64,000 nt of DNA from Rhynchopus euleeides (Eukaryota > Euglenozoa > Diplonemea > Diplonemida > Diplonemidae): contig OY723291.1 of assembly GCA_963210315.1 (NCBI GenBank), positions 434,001 to 498,000 of the forward strand, read 5' to 3'. This document shows positions 1 to 8,568 of the stretch, piece by piece. The position numbers and the translations under genes are program-made. Below the pieces are notes generated by a model. It had not been told where the DNA came from. It saw only the letters and a program-made list of their open reading frames with translations, and did no database searches. Every line of letters starts with the position of its first letter. Position 1 is the first letter of the stretch.

Positions 1-216
1 TAGACTTTTTTTCTGGCGCCGTTTTCCGGTTTTTCTGGTTTTGAAAATTTTTCGCGCGCGCCTTCGGCGCGCGCGACCCGCGCAAACCCTCCCAGAATCT
101 GAGAGGGCCCGGTGCCTGCGCGCGTCCTGTCGTACTGAGTGCTGGGGCAGGCGCAGCAGCTGCTTTGAAAGTTTGGACTCTCGGCCAAAAAACCGGTCTG
201 GTGCAATTTTTTTACG

Positions 217-270
217 CAGGGGGGTCTGGGGGGCGGAGCCCCCCAGCCGCCGGAGGCCACGGTAGTGAAC
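217..270 (+). repeat. 54-bp hairpin repeat, copy 1
   Basis: This 54-bp segment is identical by eye to 40814-40867. It contains a 9-bp stem, CTGGGGGGC, a GGA loop and GCCCCCCAG, followed by a conserved tail ending in GGTAGTGAAC. At 40.8 kb it sits inside a TIR element, so this copy may mark the remains of a related element cut by the window edge. Confidence 0.8.
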
Positions 271-689
271 ATCTGTTCCCTACAGTCTGGATTCGCTGGT
301 AAGTAGGAAGGCTTCGCTGTATCGCAGCCCGGCCAGCAGGAGATCACTGGTCCTTGAGGGTTCAACCTTCAGGGTGGAGGAGGGCGGGGGAGCGACCACT
401 CGTGACAGGTGTGCGTTGTGGGTGGAGTGGGTGCACGACAGAATGGCCAAAGGGTCCACGAGATCTCTGCACACATTCCGTTATCGAGGAGATGGGCACC
501 TAGCTGTGACGACAGGCAACAAACAAATCTCATCTGTTAGTTGCCCCCAATAGGCTTGGCGACCTTCAAGACTGCTTGAAAGACGTTCGTGTTCTTGTCT
601 CAGCCCTCCAGACAAGCAGATCTGTCTCGAGTTGGTGGCTGTCGCCATGTATTCGATGGCACCGAGTGACGCTGCACAGAGGCAGACGA

Positions 690-880
690 CACGGTGAACT
701 CCAGCGGAGGTTACCCTACCTCCGCTGGAGTACACCGTGTGTCTCCCATGAGTCTCAACTAGCGGGAGTCTTAGCGTAAATTAGCTGGAAAATAGACTCC
801 CGTCTCCAGTACAGACTGCAGTCTTAGACTCCCTCTTCGACACTCGCTAGGGTGGCTGGAGTCCACCATGTGTGCACCTT
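690..880 (+). repeat. Fragment related to the arm of the 2.8-6.7 kb transposon
   Basis: It contains a perfect stem (CTCCAGCGGAGGT / ACCTCCGCTGGAG, about 696-734) and the words CTAGCGGGAGTC and GGAGTCCACC that also occur in the right arm of the transposon near 6420-6485. It is diverged and has no partner nearby, so it looks like an old solo piece. Confidence 0.5.
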
Positions 881-2818
881 CAAAACAGAAGAGACCTGCA
901 TGACGAGGGCATCACCACCCACCGGGCCACCCGCTAGGTCCATTTTTTCTTCTCCGCTTCTCTGCCTTCTTTGGACTATTTGAGCTCTGTGCGGATCACG
1001 ATGGGGTCACTTTCTATTTTTTATGGCGTTTTTTCTGACTGTTTTACTGTCCCAAAGTCACAAAAAAAACCGCCAAAAATGAGACCGACCTTTTTTTTTT
1101 CCAGAAAACCGGGAACCGGGAAACCCTGGTTTTGAAAACCGGAAAACCAGACCTATCTTATCCCCTGCTTTTCTCCCACTCTCGCGAAAATGAAAAGATG
1201 ATAAGGATATCGTAACGGATACACAGACCAAATGCACACAACGGGATGAGTTTGCCGACCTTTTAGAGAGGGGTGGCAAGACAGGCAAGGCAGGTGTGGA
1301 TTCTGGGCGCCAGAAGGCAGGCTCGAGTGACAATGGCTTCTTGTTGGCCAACACTATGCTGCACAACGGGGTCGCCCTCTGTCAGGGTGCCTTCAGGTTG
1401 GGAAGCTAAACACCCCGTAACCGCACCACTGAGATAGCCTTTCAGCGACCAACCAAACCCGGCTGACGAATTGCAAGAGGCTTCAAGCCGCCGCAAGCCC
1501 CAATAGCCCGAGTCACCAATACCAGAGGAGGCAATATGGTGTTGCCTTGCTGCGTTGATGATGAAAGGGTACCACGGCTTTAAAAGACATCCACTTTCCC
1601 CCAGGATACTTGGCAGTATATCAGGGTCAGTGAAGCCTAGGACACGATCGGGAGGAGGTTCTTGCATGGCTGCAAGCAGAGCTGAGCCAACACCCCAAGG
1701 GGAGACGGGCGTGAAGGGCAGCAGGCAAGATCTCATGGATATGGCACATGTTAGGGTGCTGGATCGGGTGTGACACATCGGCACAGCCCCGGAAACACGC
1801 CAGTTGATCACCGTGGTGCGATCGCCGCAATCACCGCAATCACCTCCAAATGCATGCAGCAGAGAGGGGGTTGCACGCCATTTTGAACAAATTTGATATT
1901 CATCACTGCCAGCAATGCATGTGTAATCAAGGGATGGGACTGCTCGTTGCATATTTTTTTCTACCGTTTGAATTGTTTGGAGAGAGTTGCGATCACAATG
2001 CCAGAAAACTGTGACCCCCCCCCACCCCCCCCCCCCCCGCGCAAATCCATTTTTGCAGAACATCGCCACGCAAACGCGCAAACAGGCGTGTGTGTGTGTG
2101 GGCTGCTTTCGCGACACCTTCCGCCCTGCTCTTCCCCGTGATTTGTCATCACAGAACGCCTTGGCCTCCAAAAAAAATCTGGACATCACACACAGCGCAC
2201 ACGACAACAGGGGTGGAAGGCGTGGTGGGGCAGGGGAGGAATACGGTGGGAGCGGGGGGGCGCTGTTGTCGGGACACACCAGGCAAGTTCATTTCGTTGG
2301 ACTCGGTTCGGATCTTCAGGCGAACGCAACCCACCGCACACGCACACACCCCTGATCAACAGGAGGGCTTTGGGATTCGTCATCCCCTCCGTTTGGGATA
2401 CCTCCTCCCCGCCAGCCGGGTTGTTGAGTGTTGAGGCCGGATTTATGTAGAGACAGATGACAAATTCGTTCGATCAGGTCTCTTTGGTGCCGGCCACCAC
2501 CTGATGGTCGAAGGCAGCGGTGCAGGCGTAAGGTGCCATCATTACGCCAACTGGCTCAAAAATAAACCCCCGCCCCCCCTCCCCGATTCGTTTGGATTCT
2601 TGTTTTGGAGCAGTCCAAAACAGGGTTCCATGTTGCGAGATACACACGACTTTCCTTTGAGTGCGATCTCAAATAAAACAAAAACGCGCAAGTCCCCCTG
2701 CGCTGTGTTGTACAGCAGTGTAGAACTCACCCGGCGTGCCGCTGGTGCCCCGGTGTTCGGTTGCTACTGCAGCATATCCGCTGTTCCGCCCCTCCCATGT
2801 GATACTTAATATTCAACT

Positions 2819-3215
2819 TTTCTTGCACAGATATGGAACGCGCGTTCTAAAAATAAAAAAAAGACGCCCAGAATTTTTCGCGCGTGACGGGGAAAAAAAA
2901 GCGCAGCGCGTTTTAAAAAAAGCGCGCGTGAAAAAAAATAAAAACGCGCGTTCTGCTTTTTTCACGCGCGATTTTTTTTATAACGCGTGACGCGCGTTCG
3001 AAAAATGACACGCGCGTTGAAAAAACGACACGCGCGTTCAAAAAAATGACACGCACGGTGGACTCCAGCGGCCCTAGCGGGAGTCTGGGAGCGGGAGTCT
3101 GAGAGGGTGTCAAAGACTCCCGCTAGCGGGAGTCCAGACTCCCGCTAGGGGGAGTCTGACTCCCCCTAGCGGGAGTCTTTTCACCTATTTTCATCCATTT
3201 TTCCCATGATATAGT
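2819..3215 (+). repeat. Left terminal inverted arm of the two-gene transposon
   Basis: The arm runs from the tip TCTTGCACAG through CGCG-rich sequence to a dense palindrome cluster (about 3055-3180) and an inner tip near 3181-3212. Every block has its inverted partner in 6319-6660. Confidence 0.8.
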
Positions 3216-3319
3216 TACAGTCTACTGGCGTGGGGGGTAAAATCATGCGGGGGGAAGGTGGAAGAGGGATGGGGAGGGGCTTGTTTTGCTTCTGTCAGTT
3301 TCCCCGGACTCTGGACTAC

Positions 3320-5029
3320 CTACCTATCCTCCTGGTAGCGGCTGCACCTGCGGAGGTGAGCGGTTAGAATTTGAGGTGTCAAAGTGCGGCCGTCGCCTGT
3401 CGTAGTTGTGTTACACCTTGGGCAAGACAAACCATCCTGCAGGCTTTCATCATCTTCTTCGTCAGAACTGTCATCCCCCTCCTGCTGTGCGCGTTGGTCA
3501 AGCGTGCTCAAAGTCGCCTCGGATGACACGAATGGTGTGAAAGTCGCCCCCAGCGGGATTGGCATTTTGCACAAGCAGAGCGATAATTTGCGGTGTCCTT
3601 CGGGGAACCGGAACAGGAAGTAGGGCGCGCTGCTGGGTTCAACGAAGTCCTGTGTGTTGCAGTGCACAAACCCCTTCTGCAGCTGTGTCAACTGTGTGCA
3701 AAGAACATACACAGCCAATCTATGAGCGTGTCGGGTGTGCAGACACGGACACAGAATGACTTCTCTATACCCGAGGATCCCGTCCTGCGACAGGTGCGCA
3801 ACCTTCCAAGGCATGCCCGATTCGCGCCGCTTCTCTTCTGCCATTGCAAGATCTCTCTCGTAAGTTGCGGAGCTGGCGATTGTAACGGCATCTTTCTTGC
3901 GATGTCCGTTCTCTGCTTCTTCAAATTCGTCGTTGTTCTGCAGAGGCACTGCATCTTCTGGAGCCCACCAATGATGGAGACTGTGTACGTAGGCATTGCG
4001 CGTTGATCCCTTTTCGGCATGCTCCATCAACCAGTGAAATATATGCCCTGAGATCCGAGCACGCAAGAAGGGAATCCGGGCTGACTCATCCTTGCATCCC
4101 CAGAAGCGCCAGGGGATGTCTGCATACCGGAAATGCATGAGGTCTGCAAGGGAGACAAAGAGGTAGCGGAACAAGCCCTTGTAGGTGGTGTCCTGTGACA
4201 TGGCAAGCACGACCTTCCGGAACTGAGCACCTGTCCCATTCTGCGACACATTCAGTGCAAGGTTTGTACAGGTCTTGTCGAATATTTTTTTTGTTGTCTC
4301 ATCCAGTACCCTGATCAGCCGCATGGCGAGCCCCTTGCAGTCATGGAGTGCTGGGGTGACGTAGCGGGCATTGGGAAGCACACCTGCCAAGAGGGAGGGG
4401 TAGCCAGCCTCTTTCATCTCAGAGAGAGTCAGGTGCGGGTATCGGTGCCCTCGCCCCCCGCATCGCCTCATTGTTGCCCACTGCTCAGCATGGTCGGCGG
4501 TTATTCTTGCTATGGACACACTCGCGACATGCACCCCTCGGAAGATTTTCGCTTTGTGCAGCCTCATGATCTGTTGCAGCAACGCGTGATTTTGGAACAG
4601 CTTGTGATCACCTTTCGGAAGGTCTGAGAAAGTAATACCCGGCGCAGTCATCGTGTTTTCGGGATTGATGACCCCGAGAGACAGACGGACACGTGCGTTA
4701 TCGGAACGTAATGAATTACGTGGCGTGTATCCGTCCGTGTACATGACGCCGAGAAGTGGCACGCTACACTGCATTGTCGATGATTCTCCCGCCTCTTCTT
4801 CGAGGAACTCAAATGCCCCGAGCAAACCACGGGAAAGGCGCCATTCAACACGTTCGCAGGCAGGCTTCTCCATTTCGCGGAGTCGCTTTCGTGACACACC
4901 CAGGTTCTCACCAACACGCTCCTTATGAAGCTGGTTGACCTTGGCGAGTGTCCGTTGAGACATCCGAAGGGCATGCCGGTTGGCAGCAAGAGTCTCCCCG
5001 ACACTCTTCGCTTCATTTGCATTCGACAT
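3320..5029 (-). CDS. Transposon protein, possible divergent transposase
   Basis: The protein has 569 residues if started at the first ATG; the frame stays open upstream without another ATG. A basic N-terminal third is followed by YTDGYTPRNS (about residues 98-107), a block with ITADHAEQW, and PALHDCKGL. This order resembles the DG..P, second Asp and LHD..KG blocks of TNP2/KDZ-type DDE transposases, but the match is by eye and weak. The C terminus is acidic, then carries a possible zinc site with CPRC and a late HLRRC. It is the second gene in the transcription direction inside a TIR element, after the 333-aa gene, and CTCTCACAG lies just upstream as a possible splice acceptor. No homology to a known family is certain. 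Confidence 0.6.
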   Translation of the reverse strand: MSNANEAKSVGETLAANRHALRMSQRTLAKVNQLHKERVGENLGVSRKRLREMEKPACERVEWRLSRGLLGAFEFLEEEAGESSTMQCSVPLLGVMYTDGYTPRNSLRSDNARVRLSLGVINPENTMTAPGITFSDLPKGDHKLFQNHALLQQIMRLHKAKIFRGVHVASVSIARITADHAEQWATMRRCGGRGHRYPHLTLSEMKEAGYPSLLAGVLPNARYVTPALHDCKGLAMRLIRVLDETTKKIFDKTCTNLALNVSQNGTGAQFRKVVLAMSQDTTYKGLFRYLFVSLADLMHFRYADIPWRFWGCKDESARIPFLRARISGHIFHWLMEHAEKGSTRNAYVHSLHHWWAPEDAVPLQNNDEFEEAENGHRKKDAVTIASSATYERDLAMAEEKRRESGMPWKVAHLSQDGILGYREVILCPCLHTRHAHRLAVYVLCTQLTQLQKGFVHCNTQDFVEPSSAPYFLFRFPEGHRKLSLCLCKMPIPLGATFTPFVSSEATLSTLDQRAQQEGDDSSDEEDDESLQDGLSCPRCNTTTTGDGRTLTPQILTAHLRRCSRYQEDR

Positions 5030-5232
5030 GGTTCGATGGCATGGGTCTTGAAAATACCCCCTGTGACACCTGTGAGAGCGAGTGTGAGTGGAGCCGAATA
5101 AGGTTGCAACACACACACCACGTCAGATGTAGCCAAGCGAAAAAACTGTCGATGTTTTGGAGTGTGGGGTTTGTGGCTTCCATGACAGTCTGATCATTCA
5201 ACTTCCGCAGGCTGATGCACAGCCAGCTTCCC

Positions 5233-6234
5233 TCAGAGGGTGTCCATGTCGTCCTCCTCCACTGTGATGGCCTGCGGGATGCTCGGAGGGGCTTCTTCCT
5301 CTGTGTCGGGGACCTCAGGCTGTGCGAGGTCGATCCCCAGCAGGTCCTTGTACCTCCCCACGGTGGAGGTGTTGGCCTGGCCTGAGCCGGTCACCGTGGC
5401 GCGGGGCTGTTCCAAAGGAACGGTGACCTTCCACAGGGCCAACTGCCCCTCCACCTGCTCGCAGGTGATGGGCTCGCCATCGGCAGGGCTCCTGGGGAGG
5501 AAATAGGTGGCGGTGTATGTGCCGCTGGGGATTGTCGAACCCTCGTGGACCACGCGAAGACACGTCAGCGACACCTGCAGGCCTGTCACTGAAAACTCAA
5601 CCCGGGTCAACAGCCCCTCGAGCATCACCACATGCACGTTGGCTGCCCCAGGCAACGGGGTGACCACCGGGAAGTGCTGCATCACATTCTTCGTCGTAGT
5701 ATCCTCCTCCTGCTGCACGGCAGTGTACACGTTGTTCATCTCGACCTCCTTGTAGGCCGGGGCAAGCGCAGCAAGGACCCGCTGGTACAGCGGATTCTTC
5801 TTGTGGCCCTCCTCCGCCCAAGCCAAGGGCATCTTTGGCTTGAGGGTGACACCCACCAACTTGGTGTCTTGCACCTTCCCGCGCTTCACCTCAACCCTGT
5901 AGGTGGCGGGGAGGGTGCCGTCCTTCTGCATCATCTCGACCTCCCTCACAGCGAGCTTGTCCATGTCAGGGAATACGGCGGTGATGGCGTTGGCCACCTG
6001 GGGGCTGTGCTTGTTGATCTCCTTGCCGGTCAACACCGTTGCTAGGAGCCTTCTAATGGATCCCAGTGTCAGCACACTTCCCCCTTTTTTAACGAGGAAG
6101 GCCGTGCAAAAATCAGCCACAATGTTCGTCGCCTCCGCAGCCTCGGGACTCTCTGCGCTCTTCTTCTTCTTACTCGACTTCGCCGCCGGCTTCGCTGCCA
6201 CCTTCACTGCCGGCTTCGTTGTCGTCTTCCCCAT
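5233..6234 (-). CDS. Transposon protein with Lys/Ala-rich N terminus, function unknown
   Basis: 333 residues starting MGKTTTKPAV. The first 30 residues are Lys and Ala rich, like a histone tail or a nucleolar signal, and suggest nucleic-acid binding. The middle (about 35-110) looks helical and globular. The C-terminal half is predicted beta-rich by eye, and the end is acidic (EEDDMDTL). I do not recognise the family. It lies wholly between the two TIR arms, on the same strand as and just upstream of the 569-aa gene, so both probably belong to the element, in the way two-gene transposons pair a transposase with a DNA-binding accessory protein. That role is inference. Confidence 0.65.
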   Translation of the reverse strand: MGKTTTKPAVKVAAKPAAKSSKKKKSAESPEAAEATNIVADFCTAFLVKKGGSVLTLGSIRRLLATVLTGKEINKHSPQVANAITAVFPDMDKLAVREVEMMQKDGTLPATYRVEVKRGKVQDTKLVGVTLKPKMPLAWAEEGHKKNPLYQRVLAALAPAYKEVEMNNVYTAVQQEEDTTTKNVMQHFPVVTPLPGAANVHVVMLEGLLTRVEFSVTGLQVSLTCLRVVHEGSTIPSGTYTATYFLPRSPADGEPITCEQVEGQLALWKVTVPLEQPRATVTGSGQANTSTVGRYKDLLGIDLAQPEVPDTEEEAPPSIPQAITVEEDDMDTL

Positions 6235-6318
6235 TTTTGTGAATCAGGTCTGCGAGCTGGGATGGGTGGAAACGTCCGTTTGGTGTGTGTGTGTGTGGCT
6301 GTACTTCAGTGACGAGTG

Positions 6319-6660
6319 CCACATTGCATAGGTATCATGGGAAAAATGAGTGAAAATAGGTGAAAAGACTCCCGCTAGGGGGAGTCAGACTCCCGCTAGC
6401 GGGAGTATAGACTCCCGCTAGCGGGAGTTGGACTCCCCCTAGTTGAGACTCCCGAAAAGGGTTACCCTACCCCCGCTGGAGTCCACCGTGCGCGCGTCCG
6501 AAAAACGACACGCGCGTTTGAAAAAGGCGCCTGCTTTTTTCATTTTTCAAAACGCGCGTGTTGCTTTTTTTAGGGCGTGTTTTTTTGTCATTTTTAAAAC
6601 GCGCGTGCTAAAACGCGCAAAAAAGAGGCACGCGCGTTCCATATCTGTGCAAGATTCTTG
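6319..6660 (-). repeat. Right terminal inverted arm of the two-gene transposon
   Basis: Inverted partner of 2819-3215: inner tip near 6331-6362, palindrome cluster at 6365-6450, CGCG-rich tract, and outer tip ending CCATATCTGTGCAAGA. Confidence 0.8.
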
Positions 6661-6972
6661 ACAATAAAAAAAAACGAATTCTGAAAAAATTTCATTCTTG
6701 AGCCGTTTTGGCTTGAGCGACACAACTCCCCCCCACCCCACCCCCCTCCCGCAGGCCGAGACGCAAATCAATATTCTCCCCATCGCACTCTGCGGTTTGT
6801 GCCGGAAACCACCATCCCCACCCGCCCGTCCGCCCCCTTCTCTCTCTCTCATCTGCTCGGCAGAGCTGCACCCTCCGTGGAGCTGAAACCAATGCAAGCG
6901 CCAGCCTTAGAGCATCAAGTCAAGTGAGACACTGATGGTTCTTGTCGCAGTGTTTCAGTCTTCGCAAAGCCA

Positions 6973-8214
6973 TCACGACACGATGCACTGCTGTGTCTGC
7001 GTCTGCGACGTCAGCGGTGTGCGGATGCCAGAAGACGGGCTGCCCTGGTCGGCTTGTGGGATCAGGGGGACGTTCGTGCTGCGCACATACACGTCATCCA
7101 GAGAGCAGCAGTAGAAAAACTTGCCGCACGGCGACAGAGCGATGGCTCGGGCCGAGGGGAACCCGCTGAGCACCGCAAGGCAGGTTCCCTCCGAGGTGCA
7201 CCACAGGCGCACCGTGCCGTCACCGGAGCAGCTGAAGAGACGGTTCCCATCCGGCATCACCGCAAGCCCTGTGACGGGGCCTGTGTGGCCCTCCAACAGA
7301 CGCACAAAGCCCCGCTGGAGGCTGTCCCACACAGCGATGCTGCAGTCGTTGCTTCCGGTGTACATCCGCTTGTCACTCAGGGAGCACGCAATGGCATTCA
7401 CCTCGCCGTTGTGCGTGCGGAATGCATGCAGCCTGTCCCCCGTGTAGGCGTTGTAGGCAAACACGGACCCCATGGCGCCGCCGCAGTAGAGCTCAGCCTC
7501 ACAGGGCGAGGGCATCACACAGGTCAACGCCTCGGTCGGCTCCACCGACATCACGAGGGTGCAGGACCCGTTGCAGGAGTCCCACACGCGGATCTCGAAG
7601 TCCTCCGCCGCGGTGTAGATGCGGCTGCCCCCAGGGGAGATCGCCACGGCAAAGACACCACGCTTGTGCCCAACCAGGTCGGTGGGGCTCTCCTGCCGCA
7701 ACGTGGTGCTCCGCACGGCAACGGAGTTGGAGCTGCGGTCGGCAGCATACACCCACCTGCCGCACACCGACACGGCACACGACGACACGTCAGTCTTTGC
7801 AGGGAGCAGGTTTGCCGCAGTGCAGGTCGCGGTGCTGGCATCCCAGCAAGATAGCCCTGACGCAATGCCACCTGCAACAAGGATGTGCCTGTGCTGCCCG
7901 ATGGCAATGCTTTTGACGATGTGGCCAACGCTGTACTTCGCAGGGGAGCGCACATCGCATAAACGGGGAGGCTCCCTGCGCACGAGCACAATCTCATCAC
8001 CCCCAGAGAGCCCGGTGTCCCGCAGCATGCAGTCTTCGTTGAGGTGGTCGCCCGAGTCCTTCTCCCCGACACGGATCGCCATGTTGCGGGACCCGACGTA
8101 GCCACCAAACAGGGCTGTTGCGGCACGGCACTTCAGCACCGCCACGAGCTCCTCGGATTCGACCTCCACACAGCACCGCTCCCCCGTGTCGTCTGACCGC
8201 ACGAAGACCTCCAT
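6973..8214 (-). CDS. Ubiquitin-like plus WD40 repeat protein with C-terminal CaaX box
   Basis: 413 residues. I chose the ATG at 8214 (MEVFVRSDDTG) because the paralogue at 32.7-33.8 kb starts the same way and the upstream frame is Pro/His rich low complexity. Residues 1-79 resemble a ubiquitin-like fold, ending in a DTGLSGGDEIVLV strand. Several WD40 blades follow, each with the lineage motif SPxGxxxY and a VWD or similar end. The chain ends QTQQCIVS, a good CaaX box for farnesylation, which predicts membrane attachment; the paralogue lacks it. A splice acceptor lies at 8300-8301 after a C-rich tract. WD40 proteins are scaffolds, so the partner and pathway cannot be read from sequence. Confidence 0.85.
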   Translation of the reverse strand: MEVFVRSDDTGERCCVEVESEELVAVLKCRAATALFGGYVGSRNMAIRVGEKDSGDHLNEDCMLRDTGLSGGDEIVLVRREPPRLCDVRSPAKYSVGHIVKSIAIGQHRHILVAGGIASGLSCWDASTATCTAANLLPAKTDVSSCAVSVCGRWVYAADRSSNSVAVRSTTLRQESPTDLVGHKRGVFAVAISPGGSRIYTAAEDFEIRVWDSCNGSCTLVMSVEPTEALTCVMPSPCEAELYCGGAMGSVFAYNAYTGDRLHAFRTHNGEVNAIACSLSDKRMYTGSNDCSIAVWDSLQRGFVRLLEGHTGPVTGLAVMPDGNRLFSCSGDGTVRLWCTSEGTCLAVLSGFPSARAIALSPCGKFFYCCSLDDVYVRSTNVPLIPQADQGSPSSGIRTPLTSQTQTQQCIVS

Positions 8215-8298
8215 GTTGGGTGTGGGGAAGGGCGGTGGGAAGGGCGATGCGCGATGTGGGGAGGGGGGTGGGGGTAGAAGATGAGTCTGGTGGGCTTG

Positions 8299-8301
8299 CC
8301 T
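8299..8301 (-). promoter_or_regulatory. Splice acceptor upstream of the first WD40 gene
   Basis: On the minus strand a C-rich tract and ACATACACAG precede the 5'UTR, 85 nt before the ATG. It could be a trans-splice site or the end of a 5'UTR intron. Confidence 0.45.
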
Positions 8302-8568
8302 GTGTATGTTGGGGGAGTGTGGTGTGTGTGTGTGTGATGACCACGTTTTGTGTGGGGAGATCCTGCGCGGATCATAGCCCACCCCCGCCCATTTCTACGT
8401 CACAGCGGTGTGTGTGTGTGTGTGGGGGGCTGGGGGATGGCAGTTGCAATGGCGAGGAGGGGGGGGGGGGGGGCTGGGGCCCGCTCAGCGCAGCACGGCA
8501 TCGTTTGATTTGCCTGCCGATGGCTCACTCACACACAGGCAGCCACACAGCCAGAGAAGCCACGCCTC

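Larger units (their letters stand above)
1..2818. other. Intergenic DNA with repeat fragments, no supported gene
   Basis: I see no convincing gene. The stretch holds low-complexity T-rich and CG-rich tracts, a hairpin repeat at 217-270 shared with 40.8 kb, a fragment related to the arm of the neighbouring transposon at about 690-880, and a short motif near 968-1000 that recurs near 47.65 kb. A 338-codon open frame on the minus strand (1263-2279) lacks any recognisable domain and is rich in Cys, Ser and Pro, as random GC-rich sequence would be. Confidence 0.5.
2819..6660 (-). mobile_element. Two-gene TIR transposon of unassigned superfamily
   Basis: About 3.84 kb bounded by inverted arms of roughly 340-400 bp that match from end to end. 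The outer tip reads TCTTGCACAGATATGGAACG on the left and its complement on the right. Next come tracts rich in CGCGCGTT, then a cluster of the palindrome GACTCCCGCTAGCGGGAGTC and variants, then an inner tip containing TCACCTATTTTCA and TTTTTCCCATGATA. Two minus-strand genes fill the interior, 203 bp apart. I could not identify a clean target-site duplication, so the ends are good to a few bases only. Long arms and two genes recall Mutator-like or CACTA-like elements, but no family is proven. Confidence 0.75.

Noticed and set aside
1263-2279. 338-codon open frame on the minus strand
   Set aside because: No domain, no steady composition, begins in a Pro-rich low-complexity stretch and has no clear splice or start context.
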